Shown: positions 43,469-52,408 of the stretch, one piece after another
How positions within the stretch are numbered: position 1 is the first letter of the stretch
Layout of the letters: each line of letters begins with the position of its first letter
NCBI GenBank assembly: GCA_963700895.1
Contig: CAVOZI010000022.1
Location: forward strand, 1 to 64,000
Direction of reading: 5' to 3'
Origin: Anderseniella sp963700895
GTDB taxonomy: Bacteria > Pseudomonadota > Alphaproteobacteria > Rhizobiales > Aestuariivirgaceae
DNA length: 64,000 nucleotides
Program-made: the position numbers and the translations under genes
Notes under the pieces: generated by a model
Databases searched by the model: none
The model's input: only the letters and a program-made list of their open reading frames with translations
What the model was told of the DNA's origin: nothing

Positions 43469-44845
43469 ATGAAAATCATTATCTGTGGGGCGGGGCAAGT
43501 CGGCCGCGGTATCGCCGAACGTCTTGCCATCGAGAATCACGACGTCACCGTAATCGATATTTCCAGCGAACTGATCGAGGCGATTTCCGCCAACACCGAC
43601 GTGCGCGGGATCGTCGGCCATGGCGCCCACCCGGATGTGCTCAACGAAGCAGGCGGCGCCGAGGCGGACATGATCATCGCTGTGACCTTTGTCGATGAGG
43701 TCAACATGATGGCATGTGAGGTGGCCAAGGCGCTGTTCAACATTCCCACGCGCGTAGCGCGGGTGCGCGACCAGTCCTACCTGATGCCGCAATACGCCAA
43801 GCTGTTTACCCGTGAAAACACGGCGGTTGACGTGGTGATTTCGCCGGAGGTGGCCGTTGGCGAGATGGTGCTGCGCCGCCTGGCGCTGCCTGGCGCGTTC
43901 GAGGCGATCTATTTCGTCGATGAGAAGGTCCTGACACTCGGCATCAAGATCGAGGAAGACTGTCCGGTCATCAATACTTCGCTGGCGCAGTTGTCGGGGC
44001 TGTTTCCGGATCTCAATGCCGTGGTTTGCGGTATCGTGCGCGATGGCAAGCTGTTCGTGCCGCATTCGAGCGAGCAGATGCTGCCAGGCGACCGTGCCTA
44101 CGTGATCAGCGACCGGAGCCAGGCTACCCGCGTGCTGGCGCTGTTCGGCCATGAGGAACGACCTGCACGGCGGGTGCTGATCGGCGGTGGCGGCACCATC
44201 GGCACTTACGTGGCGCGCAAGCTTGAAGAGCGGGACTCGCACATCAAGGTCACCATCATCGAGCACAATCTCGCCCGTGCGGAACAGGTCGCTGATGAAC
44301 TCGACAACGCCGTCGTTCTGCACGGCTCGGCGCTGGATGCGACATTGCTGCAGGAAGCCGAAATCTCGCGAACCGAGACTTATATCGCGTTGACCAATGA
44401 CGACAAGGTCAACGTACTGTCAGCGATGCTGGCCAAGCAACATGGCGCGGGCACGGCGTCGTGCCTGGTGACCAGCCTCGATGCGCGGCCGCTGGTGTCG
44501 CCGCTCGGCATCGACTCGTATATCGACCCGCGGTCTGTAACCGTCTCGTCGATCCTGCAGCATGTCCGGCGCGGCCGCATTCGGGGCGTGCATGGAGTTG
44601 AGGCAGGCGAGGGGGAAGTGGTGGAGGCTGAGGCTCTCGAAACCTCGCCGATGATCGGCAAACCGCTACGCGAGGCGGAACTTCCCGACGGCATCCGTAT
44701 CGGCGCGATCGTGCGCGATGACGAGGTGTTGATTCCGACTGGCGACACGGAGATCCGGCCGAATGACCGGGTAGTGATGTTCGCGTTGCGCGACAAGATC
44801 GAGGAAATCCAGCATCTGTTCCGGGTCAGTATCGAGTATTTCTAG
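43469..44845 (+). CDS. trkA: Trk system potassium uptake protein TrkA
   Basis: The gene encodes 458 residues. It has two RCK/TrkA-N Rossmann modules (MKIIICGAGQVGRGIAERLA at the start and RVLIGGGGTIGTYVARKL near 233) each followed by a TrkA-C module (FEAIYFVDEKVLTLGIKIEED and the ETSPMIGKPLREAELPDGIRIGAIVRDDE end). It is a cytoplasmic NAD(H)-binding gate for the TrkH/TrkG K+ channel. It follows ntrX after 102 bases, a common alphaproteobacterial arrangement, and precedes hfq. Confidence 0.96.
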   Translation: MKIIICGAGQVGRGIAERLAIENHDVTVIDISSELIEAISANTDVRGIVGHGAHPDVLNEAGGAEADMIIAVTFVDEVNMMACEVAKALFNIPTRVARVRDQSYLMPQYAKLFTRENTAVDVVISPEVAVGEMVLRRLALPGAFEAIYFVDEKVLTLGIKIEEDCPVINTSLAQLSGLFPDLNAVVCGIVRDGKLFVPHSSEQMLPGDRAYVISDRSQATRVLALFGHEERPARRVLIGGGGTIGTYVARKLEERDSHIKVTIIEHNLARAEQVADELDNAVVLHGSALDATLLQEAEISRTETYIALTNDDKVNVLSAMLAKQHGAGTASCLVTSLDARPLVSPLGIDSYIDPRSVTVSSILQHVRRGRIRGVHGVEAGEGEVVEAEALETSPMIGKPLREAELPDGIRIGAIVRDDEVLIPTGDTEIRPNDRVVMFALRDKIEEIQHLFRVSIEYF

Positions 44846-44875
44846 GAGCCAAATGGCGGATTTTGCCGGTAGCGC

Positions 44876-44892
44876 ATTCCATAAAGTGGAAT
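44876..44892. promoter_or_regulatory. Inverted repeat upstream of hfq
   Basis: ATTCCA (44876-44881) and TGGAAT (44887-44892) form a 6-base palindrome with a 5-base spacer. It lies about 95 bases before hfq and 30 bases after trkA. It may be an operator or the stem of a weak hairpin. No T-run follows, so it is not a rho-independent terminator. Confidence 0.3.
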
Positions 44893-44987
44893 TATAGTGA
44901 CGGAAGCGCTTGAGCGGGGCGGCGCGTGGACCTGACTTATCGCGCCCTGTTTCGAGTGATGCGGCAAGAACAATAAGAGAGGCCTAA

Positions 44988-45233
44988 ATGGCACAAGAAA
45001 AGGCGCAAAACCTTCAGGACACCTTCTTGAACACAGTCCGGCGGAACAAGGTTTCCGTAACGGTGTTCCTTGTCAACGGGGTCAAACTTCAAGGTGTCAT
45101 TACCTGGTTCGACAATTTCTGCGTTCTGTTGCGGCGCGATGGCATGTCGCAACTGGTGTACAAGCACGCGATCTCAACGATCATGCCGGCCCAGCAGATA
45201 TCGCTTTACGACGAAGACGGCGAAAGCAATTGA
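44988..45233 (+). CDS. hfq: RNA chaperone Hfq
   Basis: The gene encodes 81 residues, the compact alphaproteobacterial size. The Sm1 motif (VSVTVFLVNGVKLQGVITWFDNFCVLL) and Sm2 motif (YKHAISTIMP) are complete. GAGAGGCC precedes the ATG at 44988. As a hexamer, Hfq pairs small RNAs with mRNAs. It lies between trkA and hflX, the classic order. Confidence 0.97.
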   Translation: MAQEKAQNLQDTFLNTVRRNKVSVTVFLVNGVKLQGVITWFDNFCVLLRRDGMSQLVYKHAISTIMPAQQISLYDEDGESN

Positions 45234-45298
45234 CCACGAGCCGCTTCTGCAGGCGTGGGCTGGCGGGTTCATTCTCGCGAGCAAGGGCATGAGCAGCC

Positions 45299-46663
45299 AT
45301 GACTGACCGGTCAGGCGACGGCAGCGGCATCGAGTTCCAGATCGAGGGGCCCGAGGTTACACGGGCCTTTGTAATTCATCCCGATGTAAAGACCCGAGGC
45401 CCGGCGCAGGGCGGCTGGCGCGACGCACAGGCGAAGCTTGACGAGGCGGTGGGCCTGTCGCTGGCCATCGAACTGGAGATCGCCGCAGCCGTCATCGTGC
45501 CGTTGTCGAAGGTATCGCCGGGGGCGTTCTTCGGCACCGGCAAGGTGGCCGAACTGGGTGAACAGATCGAGGCTGCGGAAGCCGACATCGCCATACTGAA
45601 CGGCCAGCTGTCACCGGCCCAGCAGCGCAACCTGGAGCGGGCCTGGAAGGTCAAGGTGCTTGACCGCACCGGCTTGATCCTTGAGATATTCGGCCGCCGC
45701 GCCAACACTCGCGAAGGCACTCTGCAGGTGGAACTGGCGCACCTGAACTACCAGAAAAGCCGCCTTGTTCGCTCCTGGACCCACCTTGAGCGCCAGCGCG
45801 GCGGGGCAGGGTTCATGGGTGGTCCCGGCGAAACGCAGCTGGAAGCCGACCGCCGCATCATTCAGGACCGCATAACGCGCCTCAGGAAACAGCTGGACCA
45901 GGTGGTGCGCACCCGGACGCTGCACCGGGAGAGCAGGGCGAAGGTGCCGTATCCGGTGGTGGCGCTGGTGGGTTACACCAACGCAGGCAAGTCGACGTTG
46001 TTCAACCGCCTTACGAACGCGGACGTTCTTGCCAGGGACCTGCTGTTCGCCACGCTCGACCCGACCATGCGCCAGATTGAGCTGCCTAAGGGGCGAAAGG
46101 TCATCCTGTCCGATACGGTGGGTTTCATCTCCGATCTGCCGACCACGCTGGTTGCCGCGTTCCGCGCTACGCTGGAAGAGGTGCTGGCGGCCGATGTCAT
46201 CCTGCACGTTCGCGACATTGCCCATGCCGAAACCGAGGAGCAGGCCGCCGACGTGATGGCGGTGCTGAAAGACCTCGGCGTCAGCAAAGCTGCACGCGAC
46301 GAGATCATCGAGGTCTGGAACAAGATCGACCTGCTGGATGCCGACCACCGCGCCGCACTCAGCACCGATGCCGCCAGTCACCAGGCCCGCGTCGTGCCTG
46401 TCTCCGCCGTCACGGGCGAGGGGGTGGCGGCGCTGCTGGCACGGGTGGAAGAGGCCCTGGCAGAGCACAACCCCGTGTTCTGCATTGACCTAGCGCCCGA
46501 AGACGGAGCCCAGCTTGCCTGGGTTTATGGTCATGGCGAGGTGCTGGACCGGAAGGATGACGACGATGGCCGCATCCGGTTGACGGCGAGATTCGACGTG
46601 CGTCATGCGGGCACGGCTGCAAAGCAGCTTGGCGGGCGAATGAAGCCCGCCGGCGATGCGTAA
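45299..46663 (+). CDS. hflX: GTPase HflX
   Basis: The gene encodes 454 residues. The N-terminal HflX domain has FFGTGKVAELGEQI and NLERAWKVKVLDRTGLILEIFGRRANTREG, and the Gly-rich linker GGAGFMGGPGETQLEADRR is present. The G domain shows GYTNAGKSTLFNRL (G1), DTVGFISDLP (G3) and NKIDLLD (G4). HflX binds the ribosome and splits or rescues stalled 70S ribosomes under stress. It starts 65 bases after hfq and is convergent with mazG (6 bases apart). Confidence 0.96.
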   Translation: MTDRSGDGSGIEFQIEGPEVTRAFVIHPDVKTRGPAQGGWRDAQAKLDEAVGLSLAIELEIAAAVIVPLSKVSPGAFFGTGKVAELGEQIEAAEADIAILNGQLSPAQQRNLERAWKVKVLDRTGLILEIFGRRANTREGTLQVELAHLNYQKSRLVRSWTHLERQRGGAGFMGGPGETQLEADRRIIQDRITRLRKQLDQVVRTRTLHRESRAKVPYPVVALVGYTNAGKSTLFNRLTNADVLARDLLFATLDPTMRQIELPKGRKVILSDTVGFISDLPTTLVAAFRATLEEVLAADVILHVRDIAHAETEEQAADVMAVLKDLGVSKAARDEIIEVWNKIDLLDADHRAALSTDAASHQARVVPVSAVTGEGVAALLARVEEALAEHNPVFCIDLAPEDGAQLAWVYGHGEVLDRKDDDDGRIRLTARFDVRHAGTAAKQLGGRMKPAGDA

Positions 46664-46669
46664 CGAGCC

Positions 46670-47488
46670 TTATCCGGTCTGTTTGTCGCGAGCCCTGATT
46701 TCGTCCCAGATGGCGTCCATCTCTTCCAGTGTCGCCTCGTCGAGGCTGCTGCCACGCACTTCAAGTTGTTCCTCTACATAATTGAAACGGCGCGTGAATT
46801 TGGCGTTGGCATGGCGCAGGGCGTGCTCGGCGTCCAGACCCAGGTGGCGGCCCAGATTGACCATGACGAACAGCAGGTCTCCGAACTCCTCGGCCTGTCT
46901 GCCATGGTCCATGGAACCTTGGGTTTCGGCCAGTTCCTTCGCTTCTTCCACCACCTTGTCCAGGACATGGGAAATCTCCGGCCAATCAAAGCCCACCTTT
47001 GCTGCGCGTTTCTGCAGCTTCAGTGCCCGCGTCAGGGCGGGCAGGGCCTGCGGAATGCCGTCTAGGTGCCGGACATGTTCCTTGTCCGTGCCCTTGCGTT
47101 CCTCGGCCTTGATGCGCTCCCAGAAGCCCTTGGCGGCGCCTGCGGACCGTGCCGCTTCGTCGCCGAACACGTGCGGATGGCGGCGGATCATCTTGGTGTT
47201 GATAGCTTCGACGACGTCGTGGAAGCTAAAATCGCCGGATTCATTGGCCATTTGTGCGTGGTATACCACCTGCAGCAGCAGATCGCCCAGCTCCTCGCAC
47301 AGGTCGCCCATGTCGCCGCGCTCGATGGCGTCGGCGACTTCGTAGGCTTCCTCGATCGTGTACGGGACGATCGAGGCGAAGTCCTGTTCAAGGTCCCAGG
47401 GGCAACCGGTGACAGGTGTACGCAGCGCAGCCATGATCGCCAGCAAGGTGGTGATGTCGCGCTTGGGCATTTGGGTGGGGTCCGTCAT
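46670..47488 (-). CDS. mazG: Nucleoside triphosphate pyrophosphohydrolase MazG
   Basis: The gene encodes 272 residues. Two MazG modules are present: CPWDLEQDFASIVPYTIEEAYEVADAIERGDMGDLCEELGDLLLQVVYHA (metal-binding EExxE-type sites), and a second with VVEEAKELAE and EEFGDLLFVMVNL. It hydrolyses (d)NTPs to monophosphates and tempers (p)ppGpp-linked and mutagenic nucleotides. The gene is the last of the minus-strand run from rlpA and sits at the junction with the hfq-hflX block. Confidence 0.93.
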   Translation of the reverse strand: MTDPTQMPKRDITTLLAIMAALRTPVTGCPWDLEQDFASIVPYTIEEAYEVADAIERGDMGDLCEELGDLLLQVVYHAQMANESGDFSFHDVVEAINTKMIRRHPHVFGDEAARSAGAAKGFWERIKAEERKGTDKEHVRHLDGIPQALPALTRALKLQKRAAKVGFDWPEISHVLDKVVEEAKELAETQGSMDHGRQAEEFGDLLFVMVNLGRHLGLDAEHALRHANAKFTRRFNYVEEQLEVRGSSLDEATLEEMDAIWDEIRARDKQTG

Positions 47489-47559
47489 CAGGGGAGCCTA
47501 GCAGAGCGTAACCTTTGCGGCATGGCCGGTGGTTCGCGTATCCCCAGATACGTAATTCG

Positions 47560-47575
47560 CATAATATATATTATG
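47560..47575. promoter_or_regulatory. AT-rich 16-base palindrome between mazG and the cupin gene
   Basis: CATAATATATATTATG is a perfect palindrome in a GC-rich region. It lies 72 bases upstream of the mazG start and about 40 bases past the cupin stop on the minus strand. Candidates are a mazG promoter or operator, or a transcript end. Nothing in the sequence decides between these. Confidence 0.3.
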
Positions 47576-47612
47576 GAATATTATTGCATGGCTGGTGGGC
47601 GGAAATCCGCCA

Positions 47613-48194
47613 TCAGGCATCTACGCCGTCAATCCTGTACGTGCTGTCAGAGACGTTGCCCTGCCAGAACCACAGCGCCAGCAGCGGCTCATCACGGGTC
47701 GTGGTGGCATGACGCTGGTTGGATTGATGCACAAAGGCTTCACCGGGTTCGCGCCTCACATACGGTGCATCATCCATCTGCCAGTCTGCGCAGCCGCTGA
47801 GCACCAGGTAATGCTCGACAGCTTCGTGCCAGTGGCTTGGATACACGGTATTGCGCGCCTGCAGGTACAGACCGAAGCTGACGTCGCCATTGGCGATCAT
47901 GCCCTTTGGCCCCGCCAGTTCGACATAGGTAAACCGCCCGCGGAAGCTCTCAGGCATTCTCATGCTCCCTTCGGACCATAGCAGCGATCCGCCAAGCTGA
48001 CGGATCACGTCTCGCAAGCCCAGGCTGACGCTCAAGGTTGCCAGCGCGTCCGAATAGTCCGCCACGAGGTGCTGCGGCACACCTGAGCCAGCCTTGATTG
48101 TCTGTGGCACTGCAATAGCTGCAATGAGATCGCGCAGTTCGTGATGGCCAGCTGCCGCCCACGTATCGCCAACGGCGGACAGCAGTTCGCGCAT
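47613..48194 (-). CDS. Cupin protein resembling DMSP lyase (DddQ/DddL family)
   Basis: The gene encodes 193 residues. The C-terminal cupin motif is YPSHWHEAVEHYLVLSG, followed by HQSNQRHATTT. His123, Glu127, Tyr129 and His162 reproduce the metal and catalytic set known in DddQ (H/E/Y/H with the same spacing: H-x3-E-x-Y, then a later H). Members cleave dimethylsulfoniopropionate to DMS and acrylate using Fe, Zn or Mn. The N-terminal half is helical, as in the family. The gene follows the MBL hydrolase with a one-base overlap. DMSP activity is inferred; some family members are only distantly related cupins. Confidence 0.7.
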   Translation of the reverse strand: MRELLSAVGDTWAAAGHHELRDLIAAIAVPQTIKAGSGVPQHLVADYSDALATLSVSLGLRDVIRQLGGSLLWSEGSMRMPESFRGRFTYVELAGPKGMIANGDVSFGLYLQARNTVYPSHWHEAVEHYLVLSGCADWQMDDAPYVRREPGEAFVHQSNQRHATTTRDEPLLALWFWQGNVSDSTYRIDGVDA

Positions 48195-48991
48195 CAGGCA
48201 ATCTCCACGACCATGCCGTCATAGGCCGCCGTAACATGCTCCGGCGTCGAGTCACACATGGTGCGGTAATCAAGGTCCACGTGCATGTTGGTCAGGATGG
48301 CGCGCTTCGGCTTCATCCGCTCGATCCAGGCCAGAGCGTCCTCGAGGTTGAAATGGCTCGGGTGCGGTGTGGTGCGCAGCGCATCAATGATCCACACGTC
48401 GAGGCCCTCGAGGTGCGGCAGCACTGCGTCCGGAATGTCCTTCACGTCCGGCGTATAGGCCACGTCGCCCCAGCGGAAGCCCAGCGCGTCGATATCACCA
48501 TGGTTAACGCTGAAGGCCATCGCCTCGATGGCGCCGGCGGCTCCGGATGTGCTGACGGGCTTGCCCGGTTCGATGGAGTGCATGTCGAGGATCGGCGGAT
48601 AGGACGAACCCGGCGGCGTGATGAAACAGTAGCTGAAGCGCGTCATCAGCATGTCGGCGGTCGCATGATCGGCCCATACCTGCACGCGCTGGCGCATGTT
48701 GATGGCGACCTGGCGCAGGTCGTCGATGCCGTGGGTGTGGTCGGCGTGCTCGTGGGTATACCAGACGCCGTCCAGCGCTCCGACGTTGACGCTGTTGAGT
48801 TGGGCGACGAGATCCGGCGTGGTGTCCACCAGGACGCGGGTGAGGGCCTCCCCTTCCCGCTTCTCCAGCAACACCGAACAGCGCTTGCGCACGTTGCGCG
48901 GCTCGTTGGGGTCGCAATTGCCCCAGTTGTTGCCGATGCGCGGCACCCCGCCGGACGATCCGCAGCCGAGGATGGTCAGGGTGAGGCTCAT
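48194..48991 (-). CDS. Metallo-beta-lactamase fold hydrolase (PhnP-like)
   Basis: The gene encodes 265 residues from the ATG at 48991 (MSLTLTILGCGSSGGVPRIGNNWGNCDP). The HxHxDH motif is HEHADHTHGIDD. Further metal ligands are NHGDIDA and the later IIDALRTTPHPSHF; TNMHVDLDY closes the fold. Proteins of this type (PhnP, RNase-like cyclic phosphodiesterases) cleave cyclic phosphodiesters. It overlaps tatD and the cupin by a few bases, so metG-tatD-MBL-cupin is one unit. The exact substrate is unknown. Confidence 0.87.
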   Translation of the reverse strand: MSLTLTILGCGSSGGVPRIGNNWGNCDPNEPRNVRKRCSVLLEKREGEALTRVLVDTTPDLVAQLNSVNVGALDGVWYTHEHADHTHGIDDLRQVAINMRQRVQVWADHATADMLMTRFSYCFITPPGSSYPPILDMHSIEPGKPVSTSGAAGAIEAMAFSVNHGDIDALGFRWGDVAYTPDVKDIPDAVLPHLEGLDVWIIDALRTTPHPSHFNLEDALAWIERMKPKRAILTNMHVDLDYRTMCDSTPEHVTAAYDGMVVEIA

Positions 48992-49800
48992 GCAGCCTCC
49001 CGGTATTGCGCTGGCCGTTGCGCCTTGGAGAACAGCCGGAAGAAGTTGTCGGAGGTGATCCGCGCCATGTCTTCGACCGGAAGGCCTTTCACCTCGGCCA
49101 GACAGGCCAGGGTGTGGGCCGTGAAGGCGGGTTCGTTGGACTTGCCCCGGTGTGGCGCAGGCGCGAGGTACGGTGCGTCGGTCTCGACCAGCATCCGGTC
49201 CAGCGGGCAGATACGGGCAGCCTCGCGGATCTCTTCCGCGGTCTTGAAGGTCAGGATGCCGGAGAACGACAGGTATGCGCCGAGCGCCAACCCGCGTTCT
49301 GCCAGCTCGATTCCAGAGGAGAAACAATGCAGCAGTGGCTTGAACGCCCCCTTCCCCATTTCCAACTCCAATATTGAAGCAGTGTCATTTTCGGCCGAGC
49401 GGGAGTGGATAACCAGCGGCAGTCCGCTCATGCGCGCCGCGGCGATATGGGTGCGGAAGCCCTGCGCCTGCGCTTCGCGCGGGCTGTTGTCGTAATGATA
49501 GTCGACGCCGGCTTCGCCAAGGCCAATACATTTCGGATGAGCGGCAAGTTTGGCCAGTTGCTCCGCCGTCACGTCGAGTTCCTCATGGGCGTTGTGAGGA
49601 TGGGTGCCTACGGTGAACCAGACCTCGGGGTGGGCCTCGGCGATAGCGCGGATGGCATCGTAGCGCTTGACCCGGGTTGAGATGGTGACCATGGCGTGCA
49701 CCCCAGCCGCATGAGCACGTGCGATCACGCCATCGATATCCTCGCTGAGAACGTCGAAGTCGAGATGGCAATGGCTGTCGACGATGGCTGGCTTGCTCAC
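48988..49800 (-). CDS. tatD: TatD family metal-dependent hydrolase / DNase
   Basis: The gene encodes about 270 residues, starting at the GTG at 49800 (VSKPAIVDSHCHLDF), which has GGGG in Shine-Dalgarno position. A GTG at 49815 (5 codons earlier) is also in frame. Motifs are DSHCHLDF, TVGTHPHNAHE, GLGEAGVDYHYDNSP, LHCFSSG and VETDAPYLAPAPHRGKSNEP. The enzyme has 3'-5' exonuclease or deoxyribonuclease activity. It is between metG and the MBL hydrolase, an order widespread in alphaproteobacteria. Confidence 0.92.
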   Translation of the reverse strand: MSKPAIVDSHCHLDFDVLSEDIDGVIARAHAAGVHAMVTISTRVKRYDAIRAIAEAHPEVWFTVGTHPHNAHEELDVTAEQLAKLAAHPKCIGLGEAGVDYHYDNSPREAQAQGFRTHIAAARMSGLPLVIHSRSAENDTASILELEMGKGAFKPLLHCFSSGIELAERGLALGAYLSFSGILTFKTAEEIREAARICPLDRMLVETDAPYLAPAPHRGKSNEPAFTAHTLACLAEVKGLPVEDMARITSDNFFRLFSKAQRPAQYREAA

Positions 49801-49817
49801 AACGGCCCCAATCACGC

Positions 49818-51362
49818 TCAGGCTTCGGTATCCGGTTCAACGTAACGCGGGAAAACGCCCTCGGGTTTCGGCAGCGCCGTGCCGGGCACCAGTGCCGCCT
49901 TTTCCACGCCAAACTGGCGCTTGTCCTCGGCCACGCTCAACAGGTCCAGCAGCTTCGCCGCTCCACCCGGAATGAACGGCTGCGCCGCCGTCGCCACCAC
50001 GCGGATCACCTCTGCCGTGGTGTAGAGCACGGTGTTCATGCGCTCCGGATCGGTCTTCTTCAGCGCCCAGGGTTCCTGGCCTGCGAAGTAGCGATTGGCG
50101 TCGGCCACCACCTTCCAGATGATCTCCAGCGCCTTGTGGATGCGGAACTGGTTCATCTCGGTACGGGCGGCGCTGAGAATGGCGTAGGCGGCGTCGAGGA
50201 TTTCGCGGTCATCGGCGGTAAACTCGCCGTGCTGCGGAACCTGACCGTCGCAGTTCTTGGCGATCATCGACAGCGAGCGCTGCGCCAGATTGCCCAAGTC
50301 GTTGGCAAGATCGGCATTGACCCGGTTGACGATGGCCTCGTGGCTGTAATTGCCGTCCTGGCCGAACGGCACTTCGCGCAGGAAGAAATAGCGCACCTGG
50401 TCGACGCCATACTGGTCAATCATCGACTGCGGATCAACCACGTTGCCGACCGACTTGGACATCTTCTCGCCGCGGTTGAACAGGAAGCCGTGACCGTAGA
50501 CATGCTTCGGCAAAGGCAGCCCTGCCGACATCAGGAAAGCCGGCCAGTACACCGCGTGGAAGCGGATGATGTCCTTGCCGATGATGTGGGCATCTGCCGG
50601 CCAGAAGCGCTTGCGCGGGCCGTCTTCCAGATAACCGGTGGCGGTAAGGTAGTTGGTCAGCGCGTCCACCCAGACATACATGATGTGGCCGGGCGCATCC
50701 GGCACCGGGATGCCCCAGTCGAAGGTGGTGCGGGAGACTGACAGGTCCTGCAGGCCGCCCTTCACGAAGCTTACGACCTCGTTCTTGCGTTCCTGCGGGC
50801 CGATGAGGTCAGGCTGGTCGGCATAGAGCTTCAGCAGCTTGTCCTGATAGGACGACAGTTTGAAGAAATAGCTTTCCTCCTCGACCCATTCCACCGGCGT
50901 ACCGGTCTTGATCGAGTACTTCTGGCCGTCGCGGTCTTCGAGCTCATCCTCGCCGTAGAAGGCTTCGTCCCGCACCGAGTACCAGCCGGCATACTTGTCG
51001 AGATAGATGTCGCCATTGGCGGCCATGCGCTTCCACAACTCGGTCACGGTGTCGTAGTGGCGCTGCTCCGAGGTGCGGATGAAATCGTCATTGGTGCAGT
51101 TGAGCGCCTCGACCATGGTCTTGAACTTGGGCGCCATCTCGTTGACGAATTCTTCCGCCGACTTGCCCTGCTTCGCGGCCGTCTGCTGGATTTTCTGGCC
51201 GTGCTCATCGGTGCCCGTGAGGAAGAACACGTCGAACCCGTCCAGCCGCTTGAAGCGGGCCAGCGCGTCGGTTGCCAGCGCCTCGTAGGCATGGCCGATA
51301 TGGGGCGCGCCGTTGGGATAGGAAATGGCCGTGGTGATGTAGAAGGTGGGCTTGTCGGTCAT
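49818..51362 (-). CDS. metG: Methionyl-tRNA synthetase
   Basis: The gene encodes 514 residues. The class I HIGH motif is PHIGHAYEALATDALARF and the KMSKS motif is GEKMSKSVGN. The length and absence of a CxxC zinc knuckle mark the short MetG type. It charges tRNA-Met, including the initiator. The gene follows holB after 11 bases and precedes tatD with little space, in the conserved tmk-holB-metG-tatD run. Confidence 0.96.
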   Translation of the reverse strand: MTDKPTFYITTAISYPNGAPHIGHAYEALATDALARFKRLDGFDVFFLTGTDEHGQKIQQTAAKQGKSAEEFVNEMAPKFKTMVEALNCTNDDFIRTSEQRHYDTVTELWKRMAANGDIYLDKYAGWYSVRDEAFYGEDELEDRDGQKYSIKTGTPVEWVEEESYFFKLSSYQDKLLKLYADQPDLIGPQERKNEVVSFVKGGLQDLSVSRTTFDWGIPVPDAPGHIMYVWVDALTNYLTATGYLEDGPRKRFWPADAHIIGKDIIRFHAVYWPAFLMSAGLPLPKHVYGHGFLFNRGEKMSKSVGNVVDPQSMIDQYGVDQVRYFFLREVPFGQDGNYSHEAIVNRVNADLANDLGNLAQRSLSMIAKNCDGQVPQHGEFTADDREILDAAYAILSAARTEMNQFRIHKALEIIWKVVADANRYFAGQEPWALKKTDPERMNTVLYTTAEVIRVVATAAQPFIPGGAAKLLDLLSVAEDKRQFGVEKAALVPGTALPKPEGVFPRYVEPDTEA

Positions 51363-51373
51363 GTTGTTTTTCT

Positions 51374-52408
51374 TCAGGCGCGGCGGGCCTTGTCGATCTG
51401 CTCAAACGCCTGCAGCATGGTCAGACGCCGGTCGAGGTTTAGGCTATTTGTTTCGCGAATGCTACGGCTGATGGCGTCGTGCGCCTCGGCCAGCGCCAGC
51501 CCCGTTGCCGCACTTTCCGGCGCACGGGCGGCATGTGCTGCGGCCTTCGCCAGCCAGCCGTCCAGCAGTTCGCAGAAACTCGCGAACCTGTCGTCGGTTC
51601 CACGGCCATACAGCGCGTTGGCAACGGCGAAGCGGGTGGCGCCGTCGATCCGTCCGCGTTGCGCAGCCTCCGCAAAGCGGGCAAACACTGCGCCTGCCCC
51701 GGTCTCGGCCAGCGACAGGGCAAGCCCCGGGCTGCCCTGGGCGATGCCGGTGAGTTTGAGCGCTTCACGACCCGCGCCGTCCGGCAATCCTTCAAGCACC
51801 GTGCGCGTATCAGCCTCGCTGAGGCGGGCCAGGGGCAGCTCGATGCAGCGCGAGCGGATGGTGCGCAGCAGGCGGCCTCGCTGACTGCACACAAGAATGA
51901 ACACCGACCGGGCCGGTGGTTCCTCCAGCGTCTTGAGCAGCGCATTGGCGGCGGCCAGATTCATGTCTTCGGCGGCATCCACTATGGCTATGCGCCAGCC
52001 CCCTGCTCCGGCTGTCTTGGAGAAGAAGTCGCCAACCTTGCGGCTCGTCTCGACATTGATGACAGTCTTAAGCTTGCCGCCGTCGGCGATCTTCTCGACA
52101 ATCTTCAGGTCGGGGTGGGCACGGGCTTCAACCTGCGCAGCCACGTGATCGGCTGCGGGAACGGCAAGGCTCGCTGCCGGCGCAGCTGACGGGTCCGGAT
52201 GCCGCAACAGGAACTTGGCCAACCGATACGCCAGCGTCGCCTTCCCGATGCCCTTGGGCCCGGTCAGTAGCCATGCATGATGAAAGCGCCCCGAGCGGTA
52301 GGCATCCAGAAGGCGCTGTTCTGCGGCGTGGTGACCGACCAGAGCCTGCGCGTGGCGCGGATGTAGCGGGCCTTCGCGCGGGTCTTGTTCCTCGTCATCC
52401 TTGCTCAT
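51374..52408 (-). CDS. holB: DNA polymerase III subunit delta'
   Basis: The gene encodes 344 residues. It has the clamp-loader Walker A LTGPKGIGKATLAYRLAKFLL and the sensor region NALLKTLEEPPARSVFILVC, with RGRLLRTIRSRC as the SRC motif. The delta' subunit is the stator of the clamp loader and lacks a working ATPase. Its start codon overlaps the tmk stop by 4 bases. Confidence 0.93.
   Translation of the reverse strand: MSKDDEEQDPREGPLHPRHAQALVGHHAAEQRLLDAYRSGRFHHAWLLTGPKGIGKATLAYRLAKFLLRHPDPSAAPAASLAVPAADHVAAQVEARAHPDLKIVEKIADGGKLKTVINVETSRKVGDFFSKTAGAGGWRIAIVDAAEDMNLAAANALLKTLEEPPARSVFILVCSQRGRLLRTIRSRCIELPLARLSEADTRTVLEGLPDGAGREALKLTGIAQGSPGLALSLAETGAGAVFARFAEAAQRGRIDGATRFAVANALYGRGTDDRFASFCELLDGWLAKAAAHAARAPESAATGLALAEAHDAISRSIRETNSLNLDRRLTMLQAFEQIDKARRA

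Noticed and set aside
44855..44872. Possible sigma-54 promoter before hfq (TGGC...TTTTGCC)
   Set aside because: The GG and GC elements are 8 bases apart instead of 10, so the spacing does not fit.
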